From the NCBI GenBank assembly GCA_020639215.1, contig JACKHA010000003.1:89390-153389 (forward strand): a stretch of 64,000 nt of DNA, read 5' to 3'. Made by a program: the position numbers and the translations under genes. The notes under the pieces are model-generated. The model saw only the letters and a list, made by a program, of their open reading frames with translations, was not told the DNA's origin and did not search any database. Numbering within the stretch: the first letter of the stretch is position 1; every line of letters starts with the position of its first letter. This DNA comes from Phycisphaeraceae bacterium (GTDB lineage: Bacteria; Planctomycetota; Phycisphaerae; Phycisphaerales; UBA1924). Below are positions 18,090 through 27,432 of the stretch, piece after piece.

Positions 18090-19484
18090 TCAGGCCTTGT
18101 CCGCCTTCGTCGCTTCCTTGAACGCGTCGGCGTCCATCTCCTCGACCTCGGCCTTGGCCAGCACCGCGTCCATCGCCTTGTGCTCGCGGATCTGCATCGC
18201 GATCTGCCCGATCTGGTTCCGGGCGTGCAGCTCGCTCCGCAGGCGCTCGGGGCGCATGTTCCGCTGGGCGGCCATCTGGGCGATCCGCCCGTAGACCTCC
18301 TGCTCGGTCACGCCGACCTTCAGGTCCTCGGCGGCCTGGTTCAGGATGAAGAACAGCTTGAGGTCGTTGCGGGTCCGCTCGTCCGACGCGTTGCGCCGCT
18401 CGGCCAGCAGACGCTCGGCGTCCATGGGGTCGAAGCCGCGGTACATGTACTCCATGCGGAGGCGCTCGATGTTCCGGGCCGACTGCACCTCGGTCATCCG
18501 CTTGGGCAGTTCCATCTCGGTGTTCTTGAGCAGGTGGTCGGCGACCTGGTTCCGCATGACGGTGGCCTGCTCGATCATGCCGCGCTGGTAGAGGCGCCCG
18601 CGGATGGCGTCCTTGAGCTGGTCGATGTTCTCCATGGCGTAGGAGGCGACCACGTCCTCCGGCTTGGCCGCGATGATGCGGTCGCACCGCTGGACGGTGA
18701 AGGTGATGGTCAGGTCGTTGCCGCGGATGCCCTCGATCTCGTGGTTGTCGGGGCCCTTGACCTTGATGGTCACGGTCTGGCCGGCCTTGGGCGAGCCCAA
18801 CTGCTTCGTGAAGTCGTCCACCGCCACGCCCAGGATCATGCCCTTGCCCTTGTCGGACTGCTGGGGCACGCGGACGACGCAGCCGTTGAGGTTGTAGTAC
18901 TCGGTCCCGTCCTTCCCGACCATGATGCCGTGTCCGGTCAGGTAGTCGCCCGGCTCGGGGTTCTCGCGTTCCTCGAGCTGGCCCTCGTTGATGCAGAGTT
19001 TCTCGACTTCCTTGTCCACCATCTCGTCGGTGATGTTGACCAGCGGCTTCTTGATCTTGATGCCCTCGATCGACGGCATCGTGAAGTCCGGCACCACCTC
19101 GACCTCGACGTCGAAGGCCAGGGCCTTGCCCTCGGCGATCTGCAACTCCTTGATCCCCGGCACCACGGGGTCGCCCACGACGCGGAGTTTCGAGTCCTCG
19201 ATCGCCTTCGAGTAGGCCGCGGCGATCAGCTGGCTCTTGGTCTCCTCGGCCATGGCGGTGCCGAACCGCTTGCGGAGCAGGGCCTTGGGGGCGCGCCCGG
19301 CCCGGAAGCCTGGCAGGGCGGCCTCGGCCGAGAGGGTGTCGAGCGAGTCGGCCATCTGCTCGCTGACGGTCTCCGCCGGGATCTCGATGTGGATCTTCTT
19401 CTTGCTGGGGCCGGCGTCGGTGATGTCCACCTTATTCGGACGCTCGTCGGCGGGTGCAGCGGCGGTCGAGGCGGTCTGGGACAT
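18090..19484 (-). CDS. tig: Trigger factor, ribosome-bound chaperone
   Basis: The 464-residue protein has the three trigger factor regions. The ribosome-binding domain contains the signature GFRAGRAPKALLRKRFG, equivalent to GFRxGKxP. The middle PPIase-like domain (about residues 175-270) is divergent and carries inserted segments. The C-terminal helical chaperone arms run to ATKADKA. I chose MSQTAST as start because the frame further upstream overlaps the promoter of the divergent GH31 gene. It acts at the ribosome exit tunnel on nascent chains. ClpP and ClpX, frequent neighbours, are not next to it here. Confidence 0.88.
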   Translation of the reverse strand: MSQTASTAAAPADERPNKVDITDAGPSKKKIHIEIPAETVSEQMADSLDTLSAEAALPGFRAGRAPKALLRKRFGTAMAEETKSQLIAAAYSKAIEDSKLRVVGDPVVPGIKELQIAEGKALAFDVEVEVVPDFTMPSIEGIKIKKPLVNITDEMVDKEVEKLCINEGQLEERENPEPGDYLTGHGIMVGKDGTEYYNLNGCVVRVPQQSDKGKGMILGVAVDDFTKQLGSPKAGQTVTIKVKGPDNHEIEGIRGNDLTITFTVQRCDRIIAAKPEDVVASYAMENIDQLKDAIRGRLYQRGMIEQATVMRNQVADHLLKNTEMELPKRMTEVQSARNIERLRMEYMYRGFDPMDAERLLAERRNASDERTRNDLKLFFILNQAAEDLKVGVTEQEVYGRIAQMAAQRNMRPERLRSELHARNQIGQIAMQIREHKAMDAVLAKAEVEEMDADAFKEATKADKA

Positions 19485-19740
19485 GGCCAACGCTCCGATG
19501 GGACGCCCCCCCAGGGTCGGGGGCGTCGGTGCTGTGCAAGGACCGGACAAGAACGGACGCGCCACACCCTCACCGCGGCGGGCGCAAGGAGAGGAGTTTA
19601 CGCCGCCGCCGGGGGGCGTCCAATCGTGGGGCGGGCGTGGATCGATGGGGGAGCGGCCCGAGCCGAATCCACGCGGGCCAGCGATCCGGGCGTCGTGTAC
19701 CCTGCCCGGTCCCGCCCCACCGCTGCTTCGGAGCCCGTCG

Positions 19741-21921
19741 ATGCCCGCACGCCCCTCGCCCTTCGCCGCGATTGCCCTGGTTGCCCTCGTCGCCGCGGCC
19801 GGGCACGCCCAGACTGTCGGGGTCGTCGGCGTTCTGGGCGACGGCATCTATCGCTGGGATGCGTCGGAGGCCGCCCGGGGCGCGGCCGTGCCTTCCATGT
19901 CGTTCGAGAACCCGGCGTCCCGCGAGCAGACCCGCGAGATCGCGGTCGATCCCGCCGGCCTGGCCACACGCCCCCGCTTCCAGCGTGAGCCGGGCGAGCA
20001 GGCCGGCGAGGGCGGGCGGGCCCGCGTCGAGATCGACATCGCTCCCGGCACGTCGCTCTATGGCACGGGCCAGGCCGCCGGCCCCCTGCTCCGCAACGGA
20101 CGCGTCACCGAGTGCTGGAACACCGACGCCTACGGCTACCAGGACGACGCCCCGAGCCTCTACACCTCCCACCCCTGGGTGCTCGCCGTCCGCGCCGACG
20201 GCACCGCCTTCGGCGTCCTGGCCGACACGACCTACCGCTGCGAGATCGACCTGCGCGATGGCATCGTGTTCCGGGCCGACGGGCCCGAGTTCCCGGTGAT
20301 CGTGATCGAGGGGGCTTCGCCGCAGGAGGTGATGGTCGGGCTTGGCTCGCTGATGGGGACGATCGCGATGCCGCCGCGCTGGGCCATCGGGTACCACCAG
20401 TGCCGCTACTCGTACAACCCCGAGTCGCGCGTCCGCGAGGTGGCCCAGGGCTTCCGCGACCGGAATATCCCGGCGGACGTCATCTGGATGGACATCGACT
20501 ACATGCACGGCTACCGGGTCTTCACCTTCGACCACGAGCAGTTCCCCGACCCCGCGGGACTCAACGCGTGGCTCGACACCATCGGCTTCAGCAATGTCTG
20601 GATGATCGACCCCGGCGTGAAGGACGAGCCGGGCTATTTCGTCCGCGACGAGATGATCGACCGCAACCTCGCGGTGCTGGACTCAGGCGGTGAGGTCTAC
20701 CGCGGCGAAGTCTGGCCCGGCTGGTGCGTCTACCCGGACTACACCATGGCCGACACGCGCCAGTGGTGGGCCGGGCTATACCGCGATTTCATGGGCCTGG
20801 GCATCGACGGCGTGTGGAACGACATGAACGAGCCGGCCGTCTTCAACGTGCCCACCAAGACGATGCCCGAGGACAACCAGCACCGGGGCGACTCGGCCCT
20901 GGGCGGCCCGGCGACGCACGACCGCTTCCACAACGTCTACGCCATGCTCATGGTCCAGGGCACGCGCGAGGGCGTCGTGGCGGCCAACCCGAACCTGCGC
21001 CCGTTCGTGCTCAGCCGCGCGAACTTCATGGGCGGGCACCGCTACGGGGCGACGTGGACCGGCGACAACACCGCCAACTGGTACCACGTCGACGCGTCGA
21101 TCCCCATGACGCTGAACCTGGGCCTCTCGGGCCAGCCCTTCTGCGGCCCGGACATCGGCGGCTTCGCGGAGAACGGCACGCCGGAGATGTTCCAGCGCTG
21201 GATCGGCTTCGGGGCGCTCTTCCCGTTTGCGCGCGGGCACACCGGCAAGGGCAACATCGACAAGGAGCCGTGGGCCTTTGGGCCGGAAGTCGAGGCCACC
21301 GCCCGGCGTGCCCTCGAGCAGCGCTACATCCTCCTGCCGCACCTTTACACGCTCTTCCACGAGTCCAGCGTCACGGGCATGCCCATCGCCCGCCCAACGT
21401 TCTTTGCCGACCCCACCGACCAGGCCCTCCGCGGCGAGGACAACTCATTCCTGCTCGGCGATGGGCTGCTTGTCGTTGCCCAGACCGCGCCGCTCATGGA
21501 CCGCGTGCCAGTGATGCCGCGCGGCGTGTGGGAGCCGCTTGGCCTCGTCGCCGACGATCCGGCCCTGCCGGACCTGTTCCTGCGGGCGGGCGAGATCCTG
21601 CCGACCGGCCCGATCGTGCAGCACACGCGCGAGCGTCCGCTCGACCCGCTGACGCTCTGGATCGTGCTCGACGAGAGCGGGCGGGCCGAGGGCACGCTTT
21701 ACGAGGACGCCGGCGACGGGCTCGAGTACCTCGAGGGCGAGTACCTGCTGACAACATATGAGGCGGTGCGGCAGGGGGACCTGGTGACCGTCCGCGTCCG
21801 AGAGACCGAGGGCCAGATGCCCCGCCCGAGCCGGCGGATTGTGGTCAACGTGCTCGGCGGCGGGCGGGTCTCATCGGCCCAGGGCGTGGACGGGCAGGAC
21901 GTGCTGGTGCCGGTGCCCTGA
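19741..21921 (+). CDS. Glycoside hydrolase family 31 (alpha-glucosidase-like), secreted
   Basis: The 726-residue enzyme begins with a signal peptide (MPARPSPFAAIALVALVAAAGHAQ). The GH31 catalytic barrel contains IPADVIWMDIDYMHGYRVFTF, the nucleophile Asp361 in DGVWNDMNEP, and the probable acid/base Asp442 in GATWTGDN. The tail is the usual beta-sandwich with the ARPTFFADPTD and GEILPTGPIVQ segments. The family hydrolyses alpha-glucosides and related alpha-linkages from non-reducing ends; exact substrate cannot be read from sequence. It probably acts in the periplasm or outside the cell on starch-derived or algal glycans. It is not in an obvious sugar-use operon. Confidence 0.9.
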   Translation: MPARPSPFAAIALVALVAAAGHAQTVGVVGVLGDGIYRWDASEAARGAAVPSMSFENPASREQTREIAVDPAGLATRPRFQREPGEQAGEGGRARVEIDIAPGTSLYGTGQAAGPLLRNGRVTECWNTDAYGYQDDAPSLYTSHPWVLAVRADGTAFGVLADTTYRCEIDLRDGIVFRADGPEFPVIVIEGASPQEVMVGLGSLMGTIAMPPRWAIGYHQCRYSYNPESRVREVAQGFRDRNIPADVIWMDIDYMHGYRVFTFDHEQFPDPAGLNAWLDTIGFSNVWMIDPGVKDEPGYFVRDEMIDRNLAVLDSGGEVYRGEVWPGWCVYPDYTMADTRQWWAGLYRDFMGLGIDGVWNDMNEPAVFNVPTKTMPEDNQHRGDSALGGPATHDRFHNVYAMLMVQGTREGVVAANPNLRPFVLSRANFMGGHRYGATWTGDNTANWYHVDASIPMTLNLGLSGQPFCGPDIGGFAENGTPEMFQRWIGFGALFPFARGHTGKGNIDKEPWAFGPEVEATARRALEQRYILLPHLYTLFHESSVTGMPIARPTFFADPTDQALRGEDNSFLLGDGLLVVAQTAPLMDRVPVMPRGVWEPLGLVADDPALPDLFLRAGEILPTGPIVQHTRERPLDPLTLWIVLDESGRAEGTLYEDAGDGLEYLEGEYLLTTYEAVRQGDLVTVRVRETEGQMPRPSRRIVVNVLGGGRVSSAQGVDGQDVLVPVP

Positions 21922-21949
21922 ACACTGGCTCATCGCCCGGCCTTGCCTC

Positions 21950-23503
21950 TCACTCCGCCCCCATCTTCTCCCTGATCCACGCCGCCATGATCTCGAGCGT
22001 GCCGGGGTCGAACGTCGTCTCGATCACCGCGTACTCGCTCATGCCGCCCGTCGTGGCCGGCTGGAACAGGTGGTTCAGCCCCGGGAGCACGTGCACCGTC
22101 ACGTCGTCGTTGCCGCCCTCGTGCAGCGCCGCGACGATCTCCGGCACGTTCTGGTCCTGGAGCACCTGCGTGTCCTTGTCCCCGTTGAGCACCAGCACCG
22201 GGCAGCGCACCCGGCGCAAGTGCTCGCGCGGGTCGAGTGCCATAAACGTCCGCATCCAGCGCGACGTGAGCATGCCCAGCTGCGCGTCGACCATCTGCTC
22301 GACCACCGCCGGGTCGGCCTCGGGCGGCATCGAGTGGGCAACGAGCTCGAGCAGGTGCGATCGCGCCGCTTCCTCATCGTCCGCCGCGATCGCCTCGAAG
22401 ATCGCCCGGCGCATCGGCGCCTGGGCCGCCACGTCCGCCGGGTCGCCACCCTCGGCCAGCGCGATCGCCTCGCCCTGGCGCATCAGGATCTCGTCGCCCG
22501 GCACACCCGTGCCCGCCAGCATGACATAGAACGCCACGCGCGGCTCGTCGGCCGCCACCACCGACCCGATCAGCCCGCCCTCGCTGTGCCCGATCAGCCC
22601 CAGACGATCCGGGTCGATCCCGTCCTGGGTCGCCAGGAACGCCAGGGCCGCGTCCACGTCCGTTGCGAAGTCCAGCGAGTCCGGGTCGTCCTGATCGCCA
22701 ACGGTCGAGCCGCCCACGCCGCGATCGTCCCAGCGCAGCACCGCGATCCCGTTCCGCGTCAGATGGTCCGCGATCACAAGGAACGGCTTGTGCCCCATCA
22801 GCGTCTCGTCGCGGTCCTGCGGGCCCGAGCCGGTGATCATCACCGCGCACGGGAACGGGCCCTCGCCCTCCGGCAGCGTCAGCGTGCCCGCCAGCACGAC
22901 ACCCGCCGAGGCGTTCTCGAACGCGACCTCGCGCGACTCGTACGGGAACGGCGCCTCGGGGTGCTGCGGGCGGCGCGGCGGGGCGGGAGGCTCGTCGGTT
23001 TCCACCAGCCGCGCCGGGAACTCCAGGCCCGCCTGCCTCAGCGTGCCCGTCAAGGCGTCAACGCCCGGGCCCTCGCCCGATTCGTCGGCCGAGAGTGTGA
23101 ACGCGAAGTGCGGCCAGACGTTCTCGCCCGCGCCCGGTATGGGCACGACGAACGAGAGCGTGTCGCCGGTCCACACCAGGTCCCGCAGCTCCCCGCCCAT
23201 GAAGTTCTGGGCCGGGATGTCGATCGTGCCGGAGGGCGCGCCATCGAGCCCGCGCGTCAGGCGGAGGTGGAACGCCAGCTCCGTGCCGGGCAGCTCGATC
23301 GAGCCGGTGAAGTACGCCGGCTGGCCCAGCGCGGGAGCACGGTTGGTCGGCTGGGCGCCTGAGCCAGGCGCCTGCGTCTTCAGCGGGAGCACCTTCTCGT
23401 CGCGATCGTTCGATGCCGCGGCAAACACTGTCAGCAGCGAGGCGGTCAAGCCGGCGATGAAGCTGATGGCGGCGGCGCTCGAGCGAGTGGTGCAACAGGG
23501 CAT
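21950..23503 (-). CDS. Secreted alpha/beta hydrolase (esterase-like)
   Basis: The 517-residue protein starts at MPCCTTRSS with a hydrophobic signal over residues 8-30. Residues 55-180 form an N-terminal beta domain. The hydrolase core follows, with VMITGSGPQDRDE, the nucleophile Ser307 in LIGHSEGGLIG, a likely acid in LNGDKDTQV and the His in PGLNHLFQP. This arrangement matches the secreted esterase group with the oxyanion motif SGPQDRD. Substrate is unknown. It is convergent with the GH31 gene with a 28-base gap and stands upstream of the CBS gene in the opposite direction. Confidence 0.85.
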   Translation of the reverse strand: MPCCTTRSSAAAISFIAGLTASLLTVFAAASNDRDEKVLPLKTQAPGSGAQPTNRAPALGQPAYFTGSIELPGTELAFHLRLTRGLDGAPSGTIDIPAQNFMGGELRDLVWTGDTLSFVVPIPGAGENVWPHFAFTLSADESGEGPGVDALTGTLRQAGLEFPARLVETDEPPAPPRRPQHPEAPFPYESREVAFENASAGVVLAGTLTLPEGEGPFPCAVMITGSGPQDRDETLMGHKPFLVIADHLTRNGIAVLRWDDRGVGGSTVGDQDDPDSLDFATDVDAALAFLATQDGIDPDRLGLIGHSEGGLIGSVVAADEPRVAFYVMLAGTGVPGDEILMRQGEAIALAEGGDPADVAAQAPMRRAIFEAIAADDEEAARSHLLELVAHSMPPEADPAVVEQMVDAQLGMLTSRWMRTFMALDPREHLRRVRCPVLVLNGDKDTQVLQDQNVPEIVAALHEGGNDDVTVHVLPGLNHLFQPATTGGMSEYAVIETTFDPGTLEIMAAWIREKMGAE

Positions 23504-23728
23504 GTTCGGCTCCGTTCTCGTGGCGGGCAATGGCGTGGGGCCGGTGCCCCGCCCGGCATCATCCCAGGCGACGGGACCGGCGCACAGGGGCCACCACCGA
23601 CGAGTGACAAGCCTCTCACCTCTTCGGGGGTGCCGGTGGGCCTTCCATCGGTCCAAGTCCGGTCCCGCCGCGACCGATGACTATGCCGGACAGACACCAT
23701 TTCAGCCGAGGCTCATTGGAGGCTCGCC

Positions 23729-24154
23729 ATGCTCGTCGCCCAGTTCATGACCAAGAACCCCGTGACGATCTCGCCCGACGAGACCGTGGCCCAGATCCAG
23801 CACCTGCTCGAGCAGCACCACTTCCACCACCTGCTGGTGGTCGAGGAAGGACACCTGGTCGGCGTCGTTTCCGACCGCGACGTGCTGGCCGCCCTCAGCC
23901 CGTTCGTCGGACGGCGCGACGAGCGGGCCGCCGACGCCCGCCTGCTCCGGCGTCACGCCCACCAGATCATGACCCGCAACCCCGTGCGCGTCACCGAGTC
24001 GACCCCGCTCACCGAGGCCGCCTCTCTCATCCTGGCCCACCGCATCTCGTCGGTCCCGGTGGTGGACGCCGACGGCGCGCCCGTCGGCATCCTGACGTGG
24101 CGCGACCTGGTCTCCTGGGCCGTCGCCCAGATGGCCCGCAACAAGGCGGCATAA
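23729..24154 (+). CDS. Two-CBS-domain protein
   Basis: The 141-residue soluble protein is almost entirely a CBS pair. CBS1 covers residues 5-60 (FMTKNPVTISPDETVAQIQ and HLVGVVSDRDVLAAL). CBS2 covers residues 80-136 (IMTRNPVRVTESTPLTEAA and PVGILTWRDLVSW). Such pairs bind adenosine nucleotides and regulate partners. Here no catalytic domain is fused, so it probably acts as a separate sensor. GGAGG lies about eight bases upstream of the ATG. Confidence 0.9.
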   Translation: MLVAQFMTKNPVTISPDETVAQIQHLLEQHHFHHLLVVEEGHLVGVVSDRDVLAALSPFVGRRDERAADARLLRRHAHQIMTRNPVRVTESTPLTEAASLILAHRISSVPVVDADGAPVGILTWRDLVSWAVAQMARNKAA

Positions 24155-24303
24155 CCGCTCCACGCGTCGCACGAACGCGACTGCAAGCGAGTGCTGCTCT
24201 CGCCGAGACACAGCAGGGGACTCGGCGACCCCGGACGGTGGCTCGCCGGCTCGTGCCAACGGCTCCCGGCCAATCGCACTCGCTCGCGCGTCGCGTTCGC
24301 AGG

Positions 24304-24345
24304 AAAAAAACCCGCGCCGGGCTGTGGGTGCTTGCCCGGCGCGGG
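24304..24345 (-). terminator. Rho-independent terminator of the coiled-coil gene
   Basis: On the minus strand a perfect 12-base stem (CCCGCGCCGGGC with GCCCGGCGCGGG) encloses an 11-base loop and is followed by seven T residues. It lies 35 bases past the stop of the gene at 24380-24655. Confidence 0.9.
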
Positions 24346-24379
24346 TCCAACGAGGCTTGTTGCCGACGCAGCGCGGGCC

Positions 24380-24655
24380 CTACTCGCCCTGCTCCCCGCC
24401 GTTCTGGGTCTCGATCAGGCGACGAAGATGCTCGTTCTCGCGCCGCGTGGCCTCGAGATCGAACACGAGGTACTTCACCGACAGCCGCAGGTAGTCCAGC
24501 GACTCCTGCAGGCTCGAGATCGTCTTTCGCATCCGCTCGTGGCGGGCCTGGGTCTCAAGGGCAAGATGCTCGAGCTTGTCCTTCTCCTCGGGGGGAAGGT
24601 CGCCGATCTGCGCGATAAGCTCGCCGAGTTTCTGCTGGAACTCCTGCTCGTTCAT
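24380..24655 (-). CDS. Small conserved coiled-coil protein
   Basis: The 91-residue protein starts at MNEQEFQQKL, with GGAGG seven bases upstream. It is charged and helical throughout (PPEEKDKLEHLALETQARHE, ISSLQESLDYLRLSVKYLVFDLEATRREN), which predicts a long coiled coil and no enzyme activity. It has its own strong terminator. I believe similar small proteins are common in planctomycetes, but I do not know their role. It might be a regulator or scaffold. Confidence 0.75.
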   Translation of the reverse strand: MNEQEFQQKLGELIAQIGDLPPEEKDKLEHLALETQARHERMRKTISSLQESLDYLRLSVKYLVFDLEATRRENEHLRRLIETQNGGEQGE

Positions 24656-24877
24656 CCGTCTTCCTCCCCTGCTCTTCATGCTTGGTGCACCGGTGAGCCG
24701 CGCTCGTTCGTGACCGGGCATGGGAAGATGGGAAGGCAACGGGCGCGCCAACGCGTGCCGCGCGGGCGTGCCGGGGCGAATGGTCCAATAAAACGTGCCC
24801 TGTGCGTCCGCGCGACGCCCCAGCGCAACCCATGCCGGGTCCGGCCGCGGGCCGGTCGTGCCGCGTGTGGCGTGCGG

Positions 24878-25495
24878 TCAACGCCGGGCGTTGAGCCGGT
24901 CCAACGCGCTGCGTGCCTGCGACGGGGCCTCGCCCTTGAGGCGGTCCAGCATCGCCGGGTCCTTCTTGGCCGCTTCCCGGACCAGCGTCACGAGGTGGGC
25001 GTCAAGCCGCACCCGGAACCGCTGGAAGTGGGCCTCCAGCTCGTGCCGGTTGCACTTGCTCAACGGGTCGGCCAGGCCCGTCTGCATCGCGGCCCAGTCC
25101 AGCAGCGACCCGCCGGTCGGCTGGAAACGGTACAGCCCCAGCGTCGCCTTCAGGCGGGCCTCCAGGGTCCGGAACGGATCCGTGGCGGGCTCGGGCAGCG
25201 TCGAAAGAACGTCGGCGATCGACTCCGACGCCCCGGCGAAGACGTCGCCGGCGTCGGACTCGGTCTCGGTTGCACTCAGTTGGGAACGCACGGCTTGCAC
25301 TGCTCCTGCGGACTCCAGGCTCGCGAACGCCGTCGAGAGCGTCTTGAGCCCGGCCCTGTCGAACTTCACGGTCAGGCGTTGGCACGCGACGCCGTTGTGC
25401 GTCGCCCCATCCGCCTTGGCAACCTTGCCAATGCCCCACTCCGGTCGCCCGGCGTGGCGAACCTCGTCGCCGACGGTCCAGGTGCGTGGGGCCAT
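24878..25495 (-). CDS. DUF3553-domain protein
   Basis: The 205-residue protein starts at MAPRTWTVG. Residues 5-50 fit DUF3553, a small SH3-like beta domain (WTVGDEVRHAGRPEWGIGKV followed by CQRLTVKFDRAGLKTL). The same domain occurs at the ends of some UvrD-like helicases, where it is thought to contact nucleic acid or protein. The remaining 150 residues are helical with no recognised domain. Function is unknown. It stands alone, with the rpoZ operon divergent beyond a 530-base gap. Confidence 0.7.
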   Translation of the reverse strand: MAPRTWTVGDEVRHAGRPEWGIGKVAKADGATHNGVACQRLTVKFDRAGLKTLSTAFASLESAGAVQAVRSQLSATETESDAGDVFAGASESIADVLSTLPEPATDPFRTLEARLKATLGLYRFQPTGGSLLDWAAMQTGLADPLSKCNRHELEAHFQRFRVRLDAHLVTLVREAAKKDPAMLDRLKGEAPSQARSALDRLNARR

Positions 25496-26025
25496 ATCAA
25501 CAACACTCCATCGGTCGCTCCGCCCCTCGCCCCATCCGTCCCGGATTCGGGCGATGGGCCGCCCGGACACCGGAATGGACGAAACCAGCCACCCCGTTCG
25601 AGGGGTTGCCGGCACGGGCGGCGAGTTCTGATCGCCGACGGCTCAACGCGGAGCCTTCGACGCGGATCGGACTGCATGGTCCCGCACCCGGTCGGGGCTT
25701 CGGATCGCCCCGCGTCCTGCCCCTCGCGATCCCCGTCACGGGGCCGCCTGGGGCGCAGGGACACTCCTCCCGACCATTGTGCTGACCTAGTATACGCCCT
25801 GGTGTGGCGTCGGTATTCCCTGGTTCACCCCGTCGGTTGTGGGGCGGTTGGGGTCGATTTGGGCGAGCGCGAATACGATGCCTCGGGCGGCGGTGGGTGT
25901 CTGGCGTCGCTCGAGCCGTTGGAAGATCGGGCCGCCCGCCGCACCCGGTTGAGTTTTGCCGAGCCGCAAACCGCCCGTCCCGTCGGAACCTGATTCGCAC
26001 GCCACGCCCCGGAGATGCAGCACGC
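25496..26025. other. Long intergenic region upstream of rpoZ, no gene seen
   Basis: Reading frames here are short or have poor codon preference, and none starts with a convincing ribosome site. The less GC-rich stretch around 25775-25800 (GACCTAGTATACGCCC) and around 25860-25885 may hold promoters for the rpoZ operon. The rest has no recognisable structure. Confidence 0.4.
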
Positions 26026-26268
26026 ATGATCGAAGCCCTCAAGAGCGATGAGATGGTGAAGAAGGCCGGCGGCCGATTCAAGCTGACCACGCTGATCCAG
26101 CGCCGCCTCGTGCAGGTCATGGAGGGGGCCCGCCCGCTGGTGGAGCGGAACGGTCGCTCCGATCTGGAACTGGTGATCGAGGAGATCCGCCAGGACAAGA
26201 TCACGCTGGAGTTCGTCCAGGGCGCCGGCGCGGAGGGCGCGCACGAGGAAGAGGAAGCCCTCCTCTAG
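26026..26268 (+). CDS. rpoZ: RNA polymerase omega subunit
   Basis: The 80-residue protein has the omega core KAGGRFKLTTLIQRRLVQVM followed by GARPLV and the acidic LELVIEEIRQDKI segment, ending in a Glu-rich tail. Omega helps fold and hold the beta' subunit. GGAG is about 11 bases upstream of the ATG. It heads an operon with coaC and a small conserved gene, the familiar bacterial rpoZ-coaBC neighbourhood, which supports the call. Confidence 0.88.
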   Translation: MIEALKSDEMVKKAGGRFKLTTLIQRRLVQVMEGARPLVERNGRSDLELVIEEIRQDKITLEFVQGAGAEGAHEEEEALL

Positions 26269-26310
26269 GCCTCGGCGCGTGACCTTCGACCCGGAACAGG
26301 ATCAATCGCC

Positions 26311-26958
26311 GTGAGTTCCGACGCATCCGCAATCGCGTCGCACGATGCGCTCGACCCCGCGCGCTTGCGCACCGTCTTCGATGGCAAGAAGATCTTCGTC
26401 GGCGTCACCGGCGGCATCGCGGCGTACAAGGCCTGCACGATCGTCAGCCGCCTCGCCCAGGCCGGCGCGAGCGTGACGGTCGCCATGACCGAGTCGGCCA
26501 CGCGGTTCGTCACGCCGCTGACGTTCCAGGCCCTCTCGGCCCGCCCGGTGTACACGAGCCAGTGGCAGCACGTGGAAAGCCAGGACCCGCAGCACATCGC
26601 GCTGGCCACGCAGGCCGACGCCGCGCTCGTGGCCCCGTGCACGATGGACTGCCTGGCCCGCCTGGTCACCGGCCGCGCCGACGACGTGGTGACGCTGATC
26701 CTCAGCGCGGTCGACCGCACGCGGACGCCCGTGCTGCTCGCTCCCGCCATGAACAGCGTCATGTGGGCTCAGCCGGCCACGCAGCGCAACGTCCGCCAGG
26801 CGGTTGAGGACGGCTACCAGATCGTCGGCCCCGGCGAGGGCTGGCAGGCGTGCCGGCACGTCGGGGCGGGGCGGATGAGCGAGCCGGAGCAGATCGTGGC
26901 GGCGCTGGCGGAGGCGGTTCGGGCCTCGTCGCAGCGCCGCCGGGCCACCACCGCGTAG
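26311..26958 (+). CDS. coaC: Phosphopantothenoylcysteine decarboxylase domain protein
   Basis: The 215-residue flavoprotein matches the CoaC half of CoaBC, which decarboxylates 4'-phosphopantothenoylcysteine in coenzyme A synthesis. Hallmarks are IFVGVTGGIAAYKACTIVSRL near residue 30, the active-site region SQWQHVESQDPQHIALA with its catalytic His, APCTMDCLARL and the substrate clamp LLAPAMNSVMW. Most bacteria fuse CoaB (the synthetase) to the C-terminus. Here the protein stops after the decarboxylase, so CoaB must be encoded elsewhere. The start is GTG, 42 bases after rpoZ. Confidence 0.9.
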   Translation: MSSDASAIASHDALDPARLRTVFDGKKIFVGVTGGIAAYKACTIVSRLAQAGASVTVAMTESATRFVTPLTFQALSARPVYTSQWQHVESQDPQHIALATQADAALVAPCTMDCLARLVTGRADDVVTLILSAVDRTRTPVLLAPAMNSVMWAQPATQRNVRQAVEDGYQIVGPGEGWQACRHVGAGRMSEPEQIVAALAEAVRASSQRRRATTA

Positions 26959-26978
26959 GGCATATACTCGTGCCTCCC

Positions 26979-27308
26979 ATGGCGATGAGCACCCCGAATC
27001 CCGCGTCGAGCCACGCCCCCGGCGTGTACCAGCCCGGCCAGCGCGTCCGCGTGACCCAGCAGGTGCCGCGCCAGACCGGCGGCATGACCATCGCCATCGA
27101 GGGCACGGTGGTCGCCTACGAGCAGCAGAAGACCGGCTCGTGGTACGCCCATAGCAAGGACAAGAAACTCTGGCTCGACCGCCTGCAACTCCGCAAGGAC
27201 GACGGCGAGATCGTGTTCGTGAACCTCGACCAGTTCAGCCGGGTTGAGGGGCTGCAGATCGGGTATGCGCCCGACTCTCACTTGACGCGCGACGGACGCC
27301 GGACCTGA
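26979..27308 (+). CDS. Small conserved protein of the rpoZ-coaC operon
   Basis: The 109-residue protein follows coaC by 20 bases. After a disordered start (MAMSTPNPASSHAP), it has a compact beta-rich core (YQPGQRVRVTQQVPRQT, IEGTVVAYEQQKTGSWYAHS, LWLDRLQLRKDDGEIVFVN). This looks like an SH3-like or KOW-like barrel. I do not recognise a named family. Start could also be the second Met. Confidence 0.65.
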   Translation: MAMSTPNPASSHAPGVYQPGQRVRVTQQVPRQTGGMTIAIEGTVVAYEQQKTGSWYAHSKDKKLWLDRLQLRKDDGEIVFVNLDQFSRVEGLQIGYAPDSHLTRDGRRT

Positions 27309-27390
27309 GGCTCTGCGAAGGTCCGGGTCGAAGAATCTGAACGCGTGTCGAGCGCTGGAGACTCAATCCGGACCTTCGTCGCAGAGCCTC
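27307..27390. terminator. Long inverted repeat between convergent genes
   Basis: Arms at 27307-27326 (GAGGCTCTGCGAAGGTCCGG) and 27368-27390 are complementary except for a three-base insertion in the right arm. They enclose about 41 bases. The left arm overlaps the stop codon of the upstream gene. A shared terminator for the two convergent genes is the simplest reading. Confidence 0.55.
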
Positions 27391-27432
27391 CTCAGATCCG
27401 GCGTCCATCGCGTCGCCCACGCGACCCGCGGC

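Noticed and set aside
25787..26023. 78-residue open frame on the minus strand upstream of rpoZ
   Set aside because: No ribosome site, no recognisable domain, weak codon preference; treated as intergenic.
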